In this document: piece after piece, positions 1 to 7,543 of the stretch
Position numbering within the stretch: the first letter of the stretch is position 1
Layout of the letters: every line of letters starts with the position of its first letter
Assembly (NCBI RefSeq): GCF_010119225.1
Contig: NZ_WNKF01000013.1
Coordinates: forward strand, 1-64,000
Length of the DNA: 64,000 nucleotides
Direction of reading: 5' to 3'
Source of the DNA: Cyclobacterium roseum
Lineage (GTDB): Bacteria; Bacteroidota; Bacteroidia; Cytophagales; Cyclobacteriaceae
Notes under the pieces: model-generated
Told to the model about the DNA's origin: nothing
The model's input: only the letters and a program-made list of their open reading frames with translations
Databases searched by the model: none
Made by a program: the position numbers and the translations under genes

Positions 1-60
1 AAATATGGTGCATTCTTATTTACCGAAAGTGGTGCAGTTGTAATTACCGATTACATCACT
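1..60. mobile_element. End of an IS21-like insertion sequence (partial)
   Basis: The heptamer TGGTGCA occurs twice, 26 bp apart, and a TTACCGAAA block lies between the copies. Repeated short motifs of this kind near the tips are typical of IS21-family ends. The transposase genes (istA/istB) would lie to the left, outside the window. The outer boundary near base 60 is estimated, and no target duplication could be checked. Confidence 0.4.
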
Positions 61-503
61 ATGTGCCATTTTTTGCTGGCTTGTAACCAGTTTATTGTTC
101 TTGTGATAAACTAAATATTTAAAATATCATCAAATGGTGAACGATTTCTGTGATCTTTTTCGTGCTGAAATGTGTGTAAGTCTTCGGCGGTTCCTTTACA
201 GGAATTTTTGATTCTTCCACAATTTCTTCATATGCAAGGGTTTTAAAGGTGCTTGTTGTAGATATACAAACCAATACTTCCTCATTTTTAGAATTGCCCT
301 AAGAAATTTCCTCTGTTTTGGAATTATTTTCGTTGGATTTCTACTAACTAAAATCTCATAATTTCATTTTTCCTCCGTAAAATAGCGAAATTTTTGTACT
401 TATTCTGGCTAATGCTTTCCTATGCAGTTAATATTAAGTCATTCAGATGTCGGTTGACACATTTTTTCCCTGTGTTGGGTAATGGTTTTGCTGTGTAGTG
501 GGG
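61..503. other. AT-rich non-coding stretch
   Basis: No convincing open frame, terminator or repeat is visible here. It lies between the putative IS21 end and the 3' end of the next gene. Confidence 0.4.
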
Positions 504-1151
504 TCAATTTTTTTCTTTCATTATTCTGAGAGTCTTTAGATGCTTAGTTTCGATCACAGTGCTAATTTCTTTCAGTCCTTGAAGATTCAATTTAGATGAT
601 GGGGTAGTAAGTTGATAAATCAAGATTCTAAACTCCTTCTGATATTGGAATCGATCGTCTTTGTGAAAAAGGGATATTTCACCGTCAACTTTTTTAGGAT
701 TATAATAACTCACTTTTCTCCCTTGAATCCCGAGATTTTGGTCTGACACAGCTTTGTCTAGTATTTCGAAAAACCGTTCCCAGTCCAAAATAAGAAGAGT
801 TTTGTCGCCTAGTTCTAATAACTTTTCGTCAAAGGTAGCTAGGTCTTGGTCAAGTTCTAATTCTAACCAATGTAGGGAGCAGCAATGGGTTCTTGGGTCT
901 ACTAAGTGTTCAGAAAATTGGCCTTGAAAGTTTCTAAAAACTTTATGGAAATGGATTTCCTTTTCTTCAGTCTTTAAGGTTAGGCGGATTATTTGTTTGT
1001 TGTTGACGTTTAATTCCTTTCTGTCCAGTCTACCAGTATTGTCAGGTTTAGGACTTCTGAAATTTTTAATGTTGCTGAAAAATAGGTACTCGTTTTCGTA
1101 CATGTCAATGATGTGGTTCGCTTTCCCTATTTTGCTTAAAATCAAGTACAT
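504..1151 (-). CDS. Hypothetical protein, 215 aa
   Basis: The gene is read leftwards from ATG at 1151 to a stop at 504. It is a soluble, charged protein with no signal peptide or membrane segment. A repeated leucine/acidic pattern occurs mid-protein, followed by a hydrophobic strand (about residues 172-180, FRILIYQLTT) and a C-terminal helix (HLKTLRIMKEK). Sequence character and codon use look like a real gene, but I do not recognise the family. It stands alone, with no co-oriented neighbour inside 1 kb, in AT-rich accessory DNA next to an IS end. A defence or mobile-element cargo gene is possible but unsupported. Confidence 0.6.
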   Translation of the reverse strand: MYLILSKIGKANHIIDMYENEYLFFSNIKNFRSPKPDNTGRLDRKELNVNNKQIIRLTLKTEEKEIHFHKVFRNFQGQFSEHLVDPRTHCCSLHWLELELDQDLATFDEKLLELGDKTLLILDWERFFEILDKAVSDQNLGIQGRKVSYYNPKKVDGEISLFHKDDRFQYQKEFRILIYQLTTPSSKLNLQGLKEISTVIETKHLKTLRIMKEKN

Positions 1152-2308
1152 CTTAAATTGAGGCTAACCTAAAGAAATTTAAACGCAATTTAACAAAAAA
1201 AATAACTGCTGTTCGCCGATGACATGATCCCGTAATCATAACATACCCTTTTTTAGCCTCTGATAATAACAACCAAACCTGAGGTTAAAACCTATCCAAT
1301 TAAGCTTTTTAAGGGCCTGTAAGGGTTTGTTAAGGGCCCCATGGTTACTGATGCCCCCGTGAGCTATCAATTGCTAGAAGGCCTCTTTGAGGGCTGATTT
1401 TTTCTAAACATGGTAGATTTAGCCATGAACCATAATGATTAAAAAGGTTAATTGTGGGAGACGAGAGAAAGGTAGCCGAAATCCCATGTCTATAATTTAT
1501 GAAAGGCCGGTGATTTCTCATAACGGGGGTAAAAACATTTGCAAACTTGGCATTTTTCAGCTTTTAGGCTTTTTTGTCCAAATAAATCCATTGTTCCAAA
1601 TTGAAACGTTGAAGCCCCCTTATCTTGAAAAAAGGAGGGCTACCCCTACCTTTGGCTGTTGGGGCGTATATATTTTTTGGTCAATTTTCAGGTTTTAATA
1701 ATTTTTTCATACCCAGGTAAACCCAAAACACCATTTTTGCCTATACTCTGTAAAGGAGGATAGAGCCCTAGCTTTATGCTGAAAACTATATTTTCATGAT
1801 GTATCAGTCCAAAGACACAGTTCCTTCATGAATCTTACCAGTGACTAGAAGTGCTCAGGGTCACAGCCGAGAATAAAGCGAAAGCGGTGAGTAAGGATGC
1901 AATAACTTTAACGCATTACAATTCGCAAGCCTTTAAGATTTTTAGTTATTTGTCTTAAGGTATGTGGGAACCTCGAAAATAGATTCTCATTTAGTTCTCT
2001 CTGTATAAGGGAGAATTATGTGTATTCCTAAAAATATTACCCTTCTTAAGGTGAATTGGCAGGAAAACAAAAAATGAATAAAGGTCACTAATATTTGGTT
2101 TTAAACCATATAAGTCCCATAGCTTACATGAACCCCCAAGACCACATGAACCAATTACTGATTTTATTAAACAGGAGTTTTTTAAACCGAAAGCACCCGT
2201 TTTTCCTATACTATAGTGATTGAGGTTAATGGCAGGTGTCGCATTTATGCATACCCTCCTAATTGGCCAAATTTTAAACAATATAATTTACGCTAAAAAT
2301 CGAAAAAC
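1152..2308. other. 1.15-kb stretch without a convincing gene
   Basis: Short open frames occur on both strands (for example around 1435-1698 and 1991-2281), but their translations are low in charge pattern and look random. No RNA gene fold, tandem repeat or clear promoter was recognised. Confidence 0.4.
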
Positions 2309-2488
2309 ATGGTGGAGTTTTACACAGTAAAAGAATTTAAAAATGAGCTTAAGTCACGTGGCATTAATGTCTCGGAAAAAGCGATTCGTCATTTTATTGC
2401 AAATGGGAACCTTAAAGCCCAAAAAGAGATCTTGAGGCCTACCCGATGGCAAATTCCAGCGTCTGAATTGGAAAGAATTATTAACTAA
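2309..2488 (+). CDS. Small helix-turn-helix (excisionase-like) protein, 59 aa
   Basis: This short frame from ATG 2309 to TAA 2488 begins MVEFYTVKEF and continues with a helix-turn-helix pattern (KNELKSRGINVSEKAIRHFI), then a basic wing with an RPTRWQIP strand and a final ELERII helix. That layout matches the MerR/excisionase-like HTH_17 group, which bind DNA and often direct recombination or repress a mobile element. It is the first of three small same-strand genes that converge on the tyrosine recombinase at 3578-4867, so a role as excisionase or regulator of that element is plausible but inferred. Confidence 0.6.
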   Translation: MVEFYTVKEFKNELKSRGINVSEKAIRHFIANGNLKAQKEILRPTRWQIPASELERIIN

Positions 2489-2621
2489 TTGAATTTTAAT
2501 GATTTGTTATATCTATAATACAAAATAAAGCTATTATTTTGTAAATATGAATTATAACAAAATAAAAAATTTTAAATAATATTTTTTAATCTTTGTGCAA
2601 TAATTATGTTTAACAGGAAAA

Positions 2622-2633
2622 AAAGGAGGAGGT
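2622..2633 (+). promoter_or_regulatory. Strong Shine-Dalgarno before the 2634 gene
   Basis: AAAGGAGGAGGT runs directly up to the ATG at 2634. Full-length Shine-Dalgarno sequences are uncommon in Bacteroidota, so this is an unusual translation signal. Confidence 0.6.
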
Positions 2634-3092
2634 ATGGATTTGACAAAAGTCGCAACACTTGGAAGGATTGAAAGAATTATTGATGGAAAGAGTGAATTCT
2701 CTAAATATGAATTAAAAAGGGCAGGGGATTTTTTTTATTTAATAGAAAAAAATCCTATTAAGGAAGCTATGGGAGGAAATATAATAATGTTATCATTCCA
2801 TAAAGAAGAGGTAATAGAACAAGTGGAGGGAAATTCAGGGGTGGCAGGGGATACGTTCGACGAATATCCAGGTGAAACATTCCTGCGGTTCCTTCGTTTC
2901 ATGCTCTTCTATTTGGATGAATTAGAAGCGAGTAAACTTTACAGAAATTATCAAATATCGAGAGTCTTAAATGAATTGATTGGAACTGAAAATATTACCG
3001 ATCAAATATCTCTTTCTCTCAGATCAGATGAACCAGAAGATTTTGTATTTTCAATGAATAAGAAAAAATCTATTGATCAATTAAAAGCCTGA
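2634..3092 (+). CDS. Hypothetical protein, 152 aa
   Basis: The start at ATG 2634 is fixed by the strong Shine-Dalgarno immediately before it. The protein is soluble and acidic, with a helical middle (ETFLRFLRFMLFYLDELEAS) that could pack as a helical bundle. I do not recognise a family. It lies between two excisionase-like HTH genes, reads the same way, and shares the unusual strong ribosome site with the downstream gene. That suggests a joint origin on the same mobile element. Its function is unknown. Confidence 0.55.
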   Translation: MDLTKVATLGRIERIIDGKSEFSKYELKRAGDFFYLIEKNPIKEAMGGNIIMLSFHKEEVIEQVEGNSGVAGDTFDEYPGETFLRFLRFMLFYLDELEASKLYRNYQISRVLNELIGTENITDQISLSLRSDEPEDFVFSMNKKKSIDQLKA

Positions 3093-3175
3093 ATTGGTGA
3101 GCCAAGTATAAGGATTTTATTCAAATACATATTAAATGTTTGAGATATTATAATTTTTACAACAATGTTAGAAAG

Positions 3176-3183
3176 AAGGAGGT
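3176..3183 (+). promoter_or_regulatory. Strong Shine-Dalgarno before the 3187 gene
   Basis: AAGGAGGT lies 3 bases before the ATG at 3187. It is the second such consensus site within 600 bp. Confidence 0.6.
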
Positions 3184-3186
3184 ACT

Positions 3187-3495
3187 ATGACGATGGAAGA
3201 CATTATGCAGTCAACAATGGAGTCTGTGATCACGGAAAAATTCTCATATTTTGAGAATCAGGTTCACAATTTAATCTTAGAAGTAACCAGGTTAAACTCA
3301 ACAATAGGACAATTACTAAAAAAATCTAATCCAGAAGAAAAGCTTACTGTAAAGGAGGCTGCTGAAATTTTAAGGGTAAAGGAGAACACGGTGAGGGATA
3401 TGTGTAAGAGCGATAAAATTAGTTATGAAAAATTGGGAGGCCAATTTAGGATCAAACGTAGCGCAATAAATGATTATTTGAACAGGCACATTTAA
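3187..3495 (+). CDS. Helix-turn-helix (excisionase family) DNA-binding protein, 102 aa
   Basis: The N-terminal 50 residues form a probable coiled coil (NLILEVTRLNSTIGQLLKKS). The C-terminal half is a clear HTH_17 domain: LTVKEAAEILRVKENTVRDM, then a wing containing KISYEKLGGQFRIKRSAI and a final DYLNRHI helix. Such proteins act as excisionases or transcription factors of integrative elements. It is the last gene of the small rightward cluster, is followed at once by an intrinsic terminator, and faces the recombinase gene tail to tail. Assignment as the cognate excisionase is inference; the DNA-binding fold is well supported. Confidence 0.75.
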   Translation: MTMEDIMQSTMESVITEKFSYFENQVHNLILEVTRLNSTIGQLLKKSNPEEKLTVKEAAEILRVKENTVRDMCKSDKISYEKLGGQFRIKRSAINDYLNRHI

Positions 3496-3517
3496 GAACT
3501 AAATTTAATATTTAAAG

Positions 3518-3543
3518 AGCAGGCAAATTGCCTGCTTTTTTGT
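3518..3543 (+). terminator. Intrinsic terminator
   Basis: AGCAGGC-AAATT-GCCTGCT forms a tight hairpin followed by a run of T. It lies just after the HTH gene and before the convergent recombinase gene, so it may serve both strands. Confidence 0.75.
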
Positions 3544-3577
3544 TTTTAGCCAGTTTAATATGTCAAAAAACCCAATA

Positions 3578-4867
3578 TTATTCAAGGGCAGAAAGTAGCA
3601 TTTGGTTCCTTTTGTCATCTGTCATTTTTATATAAATTTCAGTAATGACAGTAGAGCTATGGCCAAGAAGTTCTTTTAAAGATTGTAGGGCCAAAGCCCC
3701 TTCTGCTTTATTCATTTCTAAAAATCTTCTTGCAAAAGAATGCCTACCTACATGCATTGTAACTTTTTTCCATTTCTCGCAGGTAAAGACCTTTGGCTTT
3801 CCATTGTATAGCTTTGTAAAAGAGACCAAATCTTTCAATCCTGCCCCTCTGGCAATCTGTTGGATATCATTATTAATATCATGATTATAAGATTTTGGAA
3901 TATTGTTTTTATAACGGTCTAGAATTTTAACAACTTTGGGAGAAAGCACAAATTGAATAGATCTATTATTCTTGAAGGTGATGCCCTGAAAATGAAAGGA
4001 GCCACCTACCTCCACAATATTATAATCTTTTATTTTGCTGACATTCTGCCATCTCAATCCCGTATAGCAGGAAATTAGGAACAAGTCCTGAGCTAAAATT
4101 AAATGATCATGGATAGGCTTATGTTCTTCGATTTTTTTCACCTCTTCCCAAGAAAGAGAAAGCCTAAAGGGATTTTGATACATCCTTTTGAAATTCAAAA
4201 AATCTTTAGGAATTCGAATATGGTCGAATCTGGTGATGGCATAGTTACAAATTTTCTTAATTTCCGCAATATGCTTGTCTATTGTGTTGTCACATATCGG
4301 TACATCTACTAAATAGCCAATGAAGTAGTCATTGTAAAAGTCCTCTGTAAAATCCTTGAAATCAATTTTGGGGTTATACTCCTTCAGGTGCTTCTCAACC
4401 TGATTAAATTTTCTAATAGTTTCCTTAGAATTTTTGGAATTCTTTCTGTAATGCTCCACTACTTCCCAAAACGTGGTAGGTAATTTTATTGATTCCTTTT
4501 TTAAAGGCCGAGCTACACTCTTCAGATTTTTAAATTCTTCATCTATCCTAATTTGATACAAGGCCTTAATGTTTTTCTGGTTTGGCTCCACATCCTTTTT
4601 TTCCAGCTCTTGAACAGCCTCAATGAGCAATCCCTTTTTCTTTAAAATCCTTTTATTTATTTCAACACCATCAGGGTCTTTACGACTTACCTTTTGACCT
4701 GAAATATCCCATGCCTTTACCAATGCCCTTTCATCTGCCCCAATATTAATTCTGAGGCCATTGTAAAAAAATGAAAACCTGAGTGGGGCTTTTCCTTTAT
4801 TTTTGCCTTGCTTAATTTCACTTCCTTTGATGATGTAAGTATTTATATCCATAGAAATATGTAACAA
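3578..4867 (-). CDS. Tyrosine-type site-specific recombinase/integrase, 429 aa
   Basis: This is a cytoplasmic DNA strand-exchange enzyme of the phage-integrase superfamily in its usual Bacteroidota form. It has an N-terminal arm-binding beta domain (residues about 10-60), a SAM-like core-binding domain (about 130-225) and a C-terminal catalytic domain. Catalytic residues are visible: R272 in CYTGLRWQNV, H372 and R375 in HVGRHSF, H403 in LLGHSS, and nucleophile Y412 in TEIYIKM. The length is normal for the group. The start could also be the internal Met6 (MDINTYIIKG) at 4852. It converges with the small HTH gene cluster, suggesting an integrative element whose right end lies near 5.0 kb. I could not identify both attachment sites. 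Confidence 0.9.
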   Translation of the reverse strand: MLHISMDINTYIIKGSEIKQGKNKGKAPLRFSFFYNGLRINIGADERALVKAWDISGQKVSRKDPDGVEINKRILKKKGLLIEAVQELEKKDVEPNQKNIKALYQIRIDEEFKNLKSVARPLKKESIKLPTTFWEVVEHYRKNSKNSKETIRKFNQVEKHLKEYNPKIDFKDFTEDFYNDYFIGYLVDVPICDNTIDKHIAEIKKICNYAITRFDHIRIPKDFLNFKRMYQNPFRLSLSWEEVKKIEEHKPIHDHLILAQDLFLISCYTGLRWQNVSKIKDYNIVEVGGSFHFQGITFKNNRSIQFVLSPKVVKILDRYKNNIPKSYNHDINNDIQQIARGAGLKDLVSFTKLYNGKPKVFTCEKWKKVTMHVGRHSFARRFLEMNKAEGALALQSLKELLGHSSTVITEIYIKMTDDKRNQMLLSALE

Positions 4868-5022
4868 AATATGTAACAGTAATGACCCAATACAAACCTA
4901 CATAAAAAACACTAAACATTAACCTAAAACACAAAAAACCCCTTAAAATCGACTTAGAAGCTATTTTTGAGGCTATCATTAGTTTAGTTTATAGCCTATT
5001 AATAATGGTAAAAGTGGGGACA

Positions 5023-5068
5023 GGTGGGCCCACCAAAAGCCTCTTTACGGACTGTAGAGGGGCTTTTT
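5023..5068 (+). other. Perfect 12-bp palindrome plus terminator-like hairpin near the recombinase
   Basis: GGTGGGCCCACC (5023-5034) is a perfect palindrome and is followed directly by a hairpin (AAAAGCCTCT / AGAGGGGCTTTTT, one bulge) with a T tract. It sits about 160 bp upstream of the integrase start, where an attachment site would be expected, and looks like the surviving 3' end and terminator of some transcript. Whether it is the att core is not resolved. Confidence 0.4.
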
Positions 5069-5162
5069 ATTTTGTATGTAAAATAGATAAAGCGCAAAGA
5101 CATTCCAGGTTTTCAAATCCTCCAGTTTTTTTGACTTTCACTTCCAAATCCTCTCCAATGTT

Positions 5163-5204
5163 TCAAACCTTGGAAAAGGTCCGCCACTTCTTCTCAAACC
5201 TTGG
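5163..5204 (+). repeat. Pair of 11-bp direct repeats upstream of the antitoxin gene
   Basis: TCAAACCTTGG occurs at 5163-5173 and 5194-5204, 31 bp apart (about three helical turns). The pair lies 50-95 bp before the HTH antitoxin start. This arrangement suits a repressor binding the same helix face twice; autoregulation is inferred. Confidence 0.35.
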
Positions 5205-5256
5205 TTTCGTTTGTTTCGTTAAGTACCTTCACATTAGCAACGTAATTTCGTTTATC

Positions 5257-5703
5257 ATGGCAATATCCCTCAAAAACAAGTTAACGGAAAAAGATCAAAA
5301 ATTTGCTAAGGATGCTGTAGGTACCTTGAAAAGAATTACCACAGGCACCAAAACTCATGCCCCGGTGGTTTTTCAGGTGGAGGGGAATTCCATTTCAGTC
5401 CCAAGAAAGGCTGTTTTGCTTCTGGAAAAAGTGCTGGATGAAATGGCCGATGGGAAAACGGTGGAAATCGCATCCTTTTCCAAGGAAATGAGCACGCAGG
5501 AAGCGGCTGACCTGTTGAAGGTTTCCCGCCCTCACTTGGTAAAACTTTTGGAAACGGGTAATATTCCCTATAAAAAAGTGGGTACACACCGTAGGGTTCT
5601 TTTGGAAGATATCAGGAAATATGAAATAACACTACGGAAAATCAGAAAAAAAACGTTGGATAAATTGGCCAGGGAGGCCCAGGAAATGGGCTTGGGCTAT
5701 TAA
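5257..5703 (+). CDS. HTH (excisionase-type) antitoxin of an HTH-PIN module, 148 aa
   Basis: The start at ATG 5257 gives the family's usual N terminus (MAISLKNKLTEKDQKF). Residues about 75-135 form an HTH_17 domain: MSTQEAADLLKVSRPHLVKL, then IPYKKVGTHRRVLLEDI. The C-terminal tail is basic and helical and ends AREAQEMGLGY. In Bacteroidota and Proteobacteria this protein type typically precedes a PIN-domain ribonuclease and is taken as its antitoxin. Here the partner directly downstream is only a 47-codon remnant, so the antitoxin is intact but orphaned. A second, decayed copy of the same module lies at 10648-10965. The frame is open upstream to 5005, but that region is not coding in character. 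Confidence 0.75.
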   Translation: MAISLKNKLTEKDQKFAKDAVGTLKRITTGTKTHAPVVFQVEGNSISVPRKAVLLLEKVLDEMADGKTVEIASFSKEMSTQEAADLLKVSRPHLVKLLETGNIPYKKVGTHRRVLLEDIRKYEITLRKIRKKTLDKLAREAQEMGLGY

Positions 5704-5712
5704 TCGGACAGC

Positions 5713-5856
5713 ATGATTTCAGCACTGCTTAATGCCAATGTCAATTATCTTGTAACAGCTATTCTAAAGGAGTTTCATAAAATCCTAATCATTGATTTTT
5801 TGAAAAGGAACTGTCCCAATATTTGCCAGTATTACGTTTTACTGGCATTTTTTTGA
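5713..5856 (+). pseudogene. Remnant of a PIN-domain toxin gene
   Basis: Ten bases after the HTH antitoxin a short frame begins MISALLNANVNYLV. This resembles the conserved start of PIN toxins of this module (MI...ALLDANVLYP, in which the Asp is a metal ligand; here it is Asn). After about 20 residues the similarity ends and the frame runs into a terminator hairpin and stops at 5856. The rest of the nuclease is missing, so no active toxin is expected. Confidence 0.5.
5824..5854 (+). terminator. Intrinsic terminator
   Basis: TGCCAGTA / TACTGGCA form an 8-bp perfect stem with an 8-base loop, followed by seven T. It ends the antitoxin/remnant transcript. Confidence 0.75.
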
Positions 5857-5921
5857 TTTCCAATATTTTCCAAAAATCCATAGGTTTGGTATAAATTTGA
5901 ACGCCAAAGATCATAGACTGA

Positions 5922-6122
5922 TTGATGAATTTAAAAAACCGGGAGGATTCTACCCGAGAAGATCTCTTTGAATTCTATCGATCCTTTGAACTGGACCTGA
6001 AAGAGGGCACCTTCGAGTGGAGAATCTATGACCTCAAAGACAAAAATATCATTAGACCACTAAAGAGTGGGCTTTATGTTATTTCCTACAAACCCAAATA
6101 TAAACCAGAAATTCGTGGCTAA
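5922..6122 (+). pseudogene. N-terminal fragment of a DUF6577-like protein
   Basis: The 66-residue frame contains STREDLFEFYRSFELDLKEG followed by FEWRIYDLKDKNIIRPLKSG and LYVISYKPKYKPEI. I recognise this as the conserved N terminus of a Bacteroidota family (DUF6577-like, winged-helix in character, often coded beside an abortive-infection or nucleotidyltransferase-type partner). The full family is several times longer. The frame stops directly after the conserved start with no continuation in other frames, so this is a truncated remnant. The family name is from memory and should be checked. Confidence 0.5.
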
Positions 6123-6326
6123 CTTCGTTACCAGCAGACAGGTATTCGCTGTGAAACGTTCTCCAAGCTAAAAATACCATCGCCTATCAAAAATCATTCA
6201 TTTTTATCGTGAAACCTACGTGTATTTGTTCAGTTTTTGTTTGCCTTACGGTGCATAGATAAGATTGTAGCAATTATTGGTGTTTCTCAGGTGTAAAAGA
6301 AAGATCTCCATAAATTTTCAAATCTT

Positions 6327-6359
6327 GGACAAATGTCCTATATTTGAAGACAAACGTCT
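6327..6359 (+). promoter_or_regulatory. Promoter and tandem operator of the ParS/RES toxin-antitoxin pair
   Basis: GGACAAATGTCC (6327-6338) and AGACAAACGTCT (6348-6359) are two 12-bp palindromes of one pattern (rGACAAAyGTCy), with centres exactly 21 bp apart. A perfect -7 box, TATATTTG (6339-6346), lies between them. Binding of a dimeric antitoxin to both sites would cover the promoter, which is how type II modules normally repress themselves. The site also shows that a possible TTG start at 6344 cannot be used. Confidence 0.65.
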
Positions 6360-6364
6360 ATATT

Positions 6365-6877
6365 ATGATGTCTGAAGAACAAAAAAAATATTCTGCTGAT
6401 TCAACGGGTATTGTTAGTGAATTGAGGGATTTACTTTCAAAAGTGGCTAATGTCAAGCCAGAAACGATAGCTGAAGAGTTGACCTATTCAGCATTTTTTG
6501 AAAATAAAATGTTAATCATTGGTGTAATCAGACAGGGTTTGCCTTATAAATTATTTAGTAAAATAAAGGATATCACCCCTTTTACAGAGGATGATTGGGC
6601 GGAATATTTGAATGTATCTAAAAAAACCTTACACAGACACAGCAATGAGGCTGACTATTTTTTCAAACCGATTCATACAGAAAAAATTATTGAATTAGCC
6701 GAAGTTACCAATTTGGGTAAGGAAGTTTTTGATTCCACAGAACAATTCTACCAGTGGCTAAATATACCCTCCTACGCTTTAGGTAACTTAAAACCAGCTG
6801 AACTGCTGAAAGACTCCTATGGAAAAGAACTGGTAATGGGAGAATTGAATCGAATTGACCAGGGGATTTTTGCCTAA
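6365..6877 (+). CDS. Xre/MbcA/ParS-type antitoxin (DUF2384), 170 aa
   Basis: The start at ATG 6365 (MMSEEQKK) lies just after the operator. The middle part (about 70-110) is an Xre-like DNA-binding region (FTEDDWAEYLNVSKKTLHRH). The C terminus carries the DUF2384 toxin-binding signature (EQFYQWLNIPSYALGNLKPA, then ELLKDSYGKELV and LNRIDQGIFA). Such proteins bind and neutralise a RES-domain toxin and repress their own promoter. The stop overlaps the toxin start by one base (TAATG), so translation is probably coupled. Length and order match functional modules. Confidence 0.88.
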   Translation: MMSEEQKKYSADSTGIVSELRDLLSKVANVKPETIAEELTYSAFFENKMLIIGVIRQGLPYKLFSKIKDITPFTEDDWAEYLNVSKKTLHRHSNEADYFFKPIHTEKIIELAEVTNLGKEVFDSTEQFYQWLNIPSYALGNLKPAELLKDSYGKELVMGELNRIDQGIFA

Positions 6878-7332
6878 TGAAGGTATTTAGGCTATCAAAG
6901 AAAAAATATGCCAACACATTAAGTGGTAAAGGAGCTTCAAAATCTGGAAATAGGTGGAATTCAAAAGGAACGGAAATTATTTATACTGCCGAAAGTAGGG
7001 CCTTGGCCATGGCTGAAGTTGCCGTGCATTTAACATTGGCTACTTTGCCTAGTGACTATACCATGATTGAAATTGAAATTCCAGATGCCATAAAAATAAA
7101 GGAAATTAAAATAAAGGAACTTCCTGACAATTGGAATAACCATCCACCCAACCGGACTACACAGAAAATTGGGGATGAATTTATCGATTCTGACGAATGC
7201 TTATTAAAAGTCCCTTCTGCGGTAGTACAGGGAGATTTCAATATCTTAATTAACCCTTACCATAAGGCATTTAGAGAAATTAAAATTATCAGTGTAGTAG
7301 ACTTTCCGTTTGATATAAGGATTTTTGAATGA
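6877..7332 (+). CDS. RES-domain toxin (NAD+ phosphorylase family), 151 aa
   Basis: RES toxins degrade intracellular NAD+ when freed from their antitoxin. The defining residues are visible: Arg in GNRWNSKGT (about 23-31), Glu in YTAESRALAMAE (about 41-52) and Ser in LKVPSAVVQG (about 110), followed by the usual NILINPYHKAF segment. The 151-residue length is standard. It is the second gene of the ParS/RES operon, overlaps the antitoxin by one base, and is followed by an intrinsic terminator. Nothing suggests loss of function. Confidence 0.9.
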   Translation: MKVFRLSKKKYANTLSGKGASKSGNRWNSKGTEIIYTAESRALAMAEVAVHLTLATLPSDYTMIEIEIPDAIKIKEIKIKELPDNWNNHPPNRTTQKIGDEFIDSDECLLKVPSAVVQGDFNILINPYHKAFREIKIISVVDFPFDIRIFE

Positions 7333-7382
7333 TTATTGTAACAAGCTCTGGGCTAATGGCCTATACAGCCATCTGAGAATAA

Positions 7383-7414
7383 AAAAACCGCCTCCCTATT
7401 GAGAAGCGGTTTTT
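7383..7414 (+). terminator. Intrinsic terminator after the RES operon
   Basis: AAAAACCGC pairs with GCGGTTTTT across a 14-base loop, and the T tract is included in the stem end. The A-rich left arm could also end the leftward transcript from the next gene. Confidence 0.75.
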
Positions 7415-7543
7415 ATCTGTTAATTCAAAGTGACTACGGTTTGAGAAGAATGAAATGATGGAACCCTGGAGATGGGGACATCAAGCGTAGCAAAAGCTGA
7501 TCAGTCGTTGCTGTCCAACTGCCTCCCGGGCCCTTTCCCGAAA

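Noticed and set aside
1435-2281. Short frames at 1435-1698 (plus) and 1991-2281 (minus)
   Set aside because: No domain, no ribosome site, and translations rich in Phe/Ile/Cys typical of AT-rich non-coding DNA.
5023-5034. GGGCCCACCA beside the integrase as the 3' end of a tRNA or tmRNA gene
   Set aside because: No T-arm (GGTTCGANTCC-like) sequence precedes it and no acceptor-stem partner exists upstream; it is just a palindrome ending in CACC.
6344-6364. TTG at 6344 as start of the ParS-type antitoxin
   Set aside because: The codon lies inside the -7 box and the following bases form the second operator palindrome; ATG 6365 is the first sensible start.
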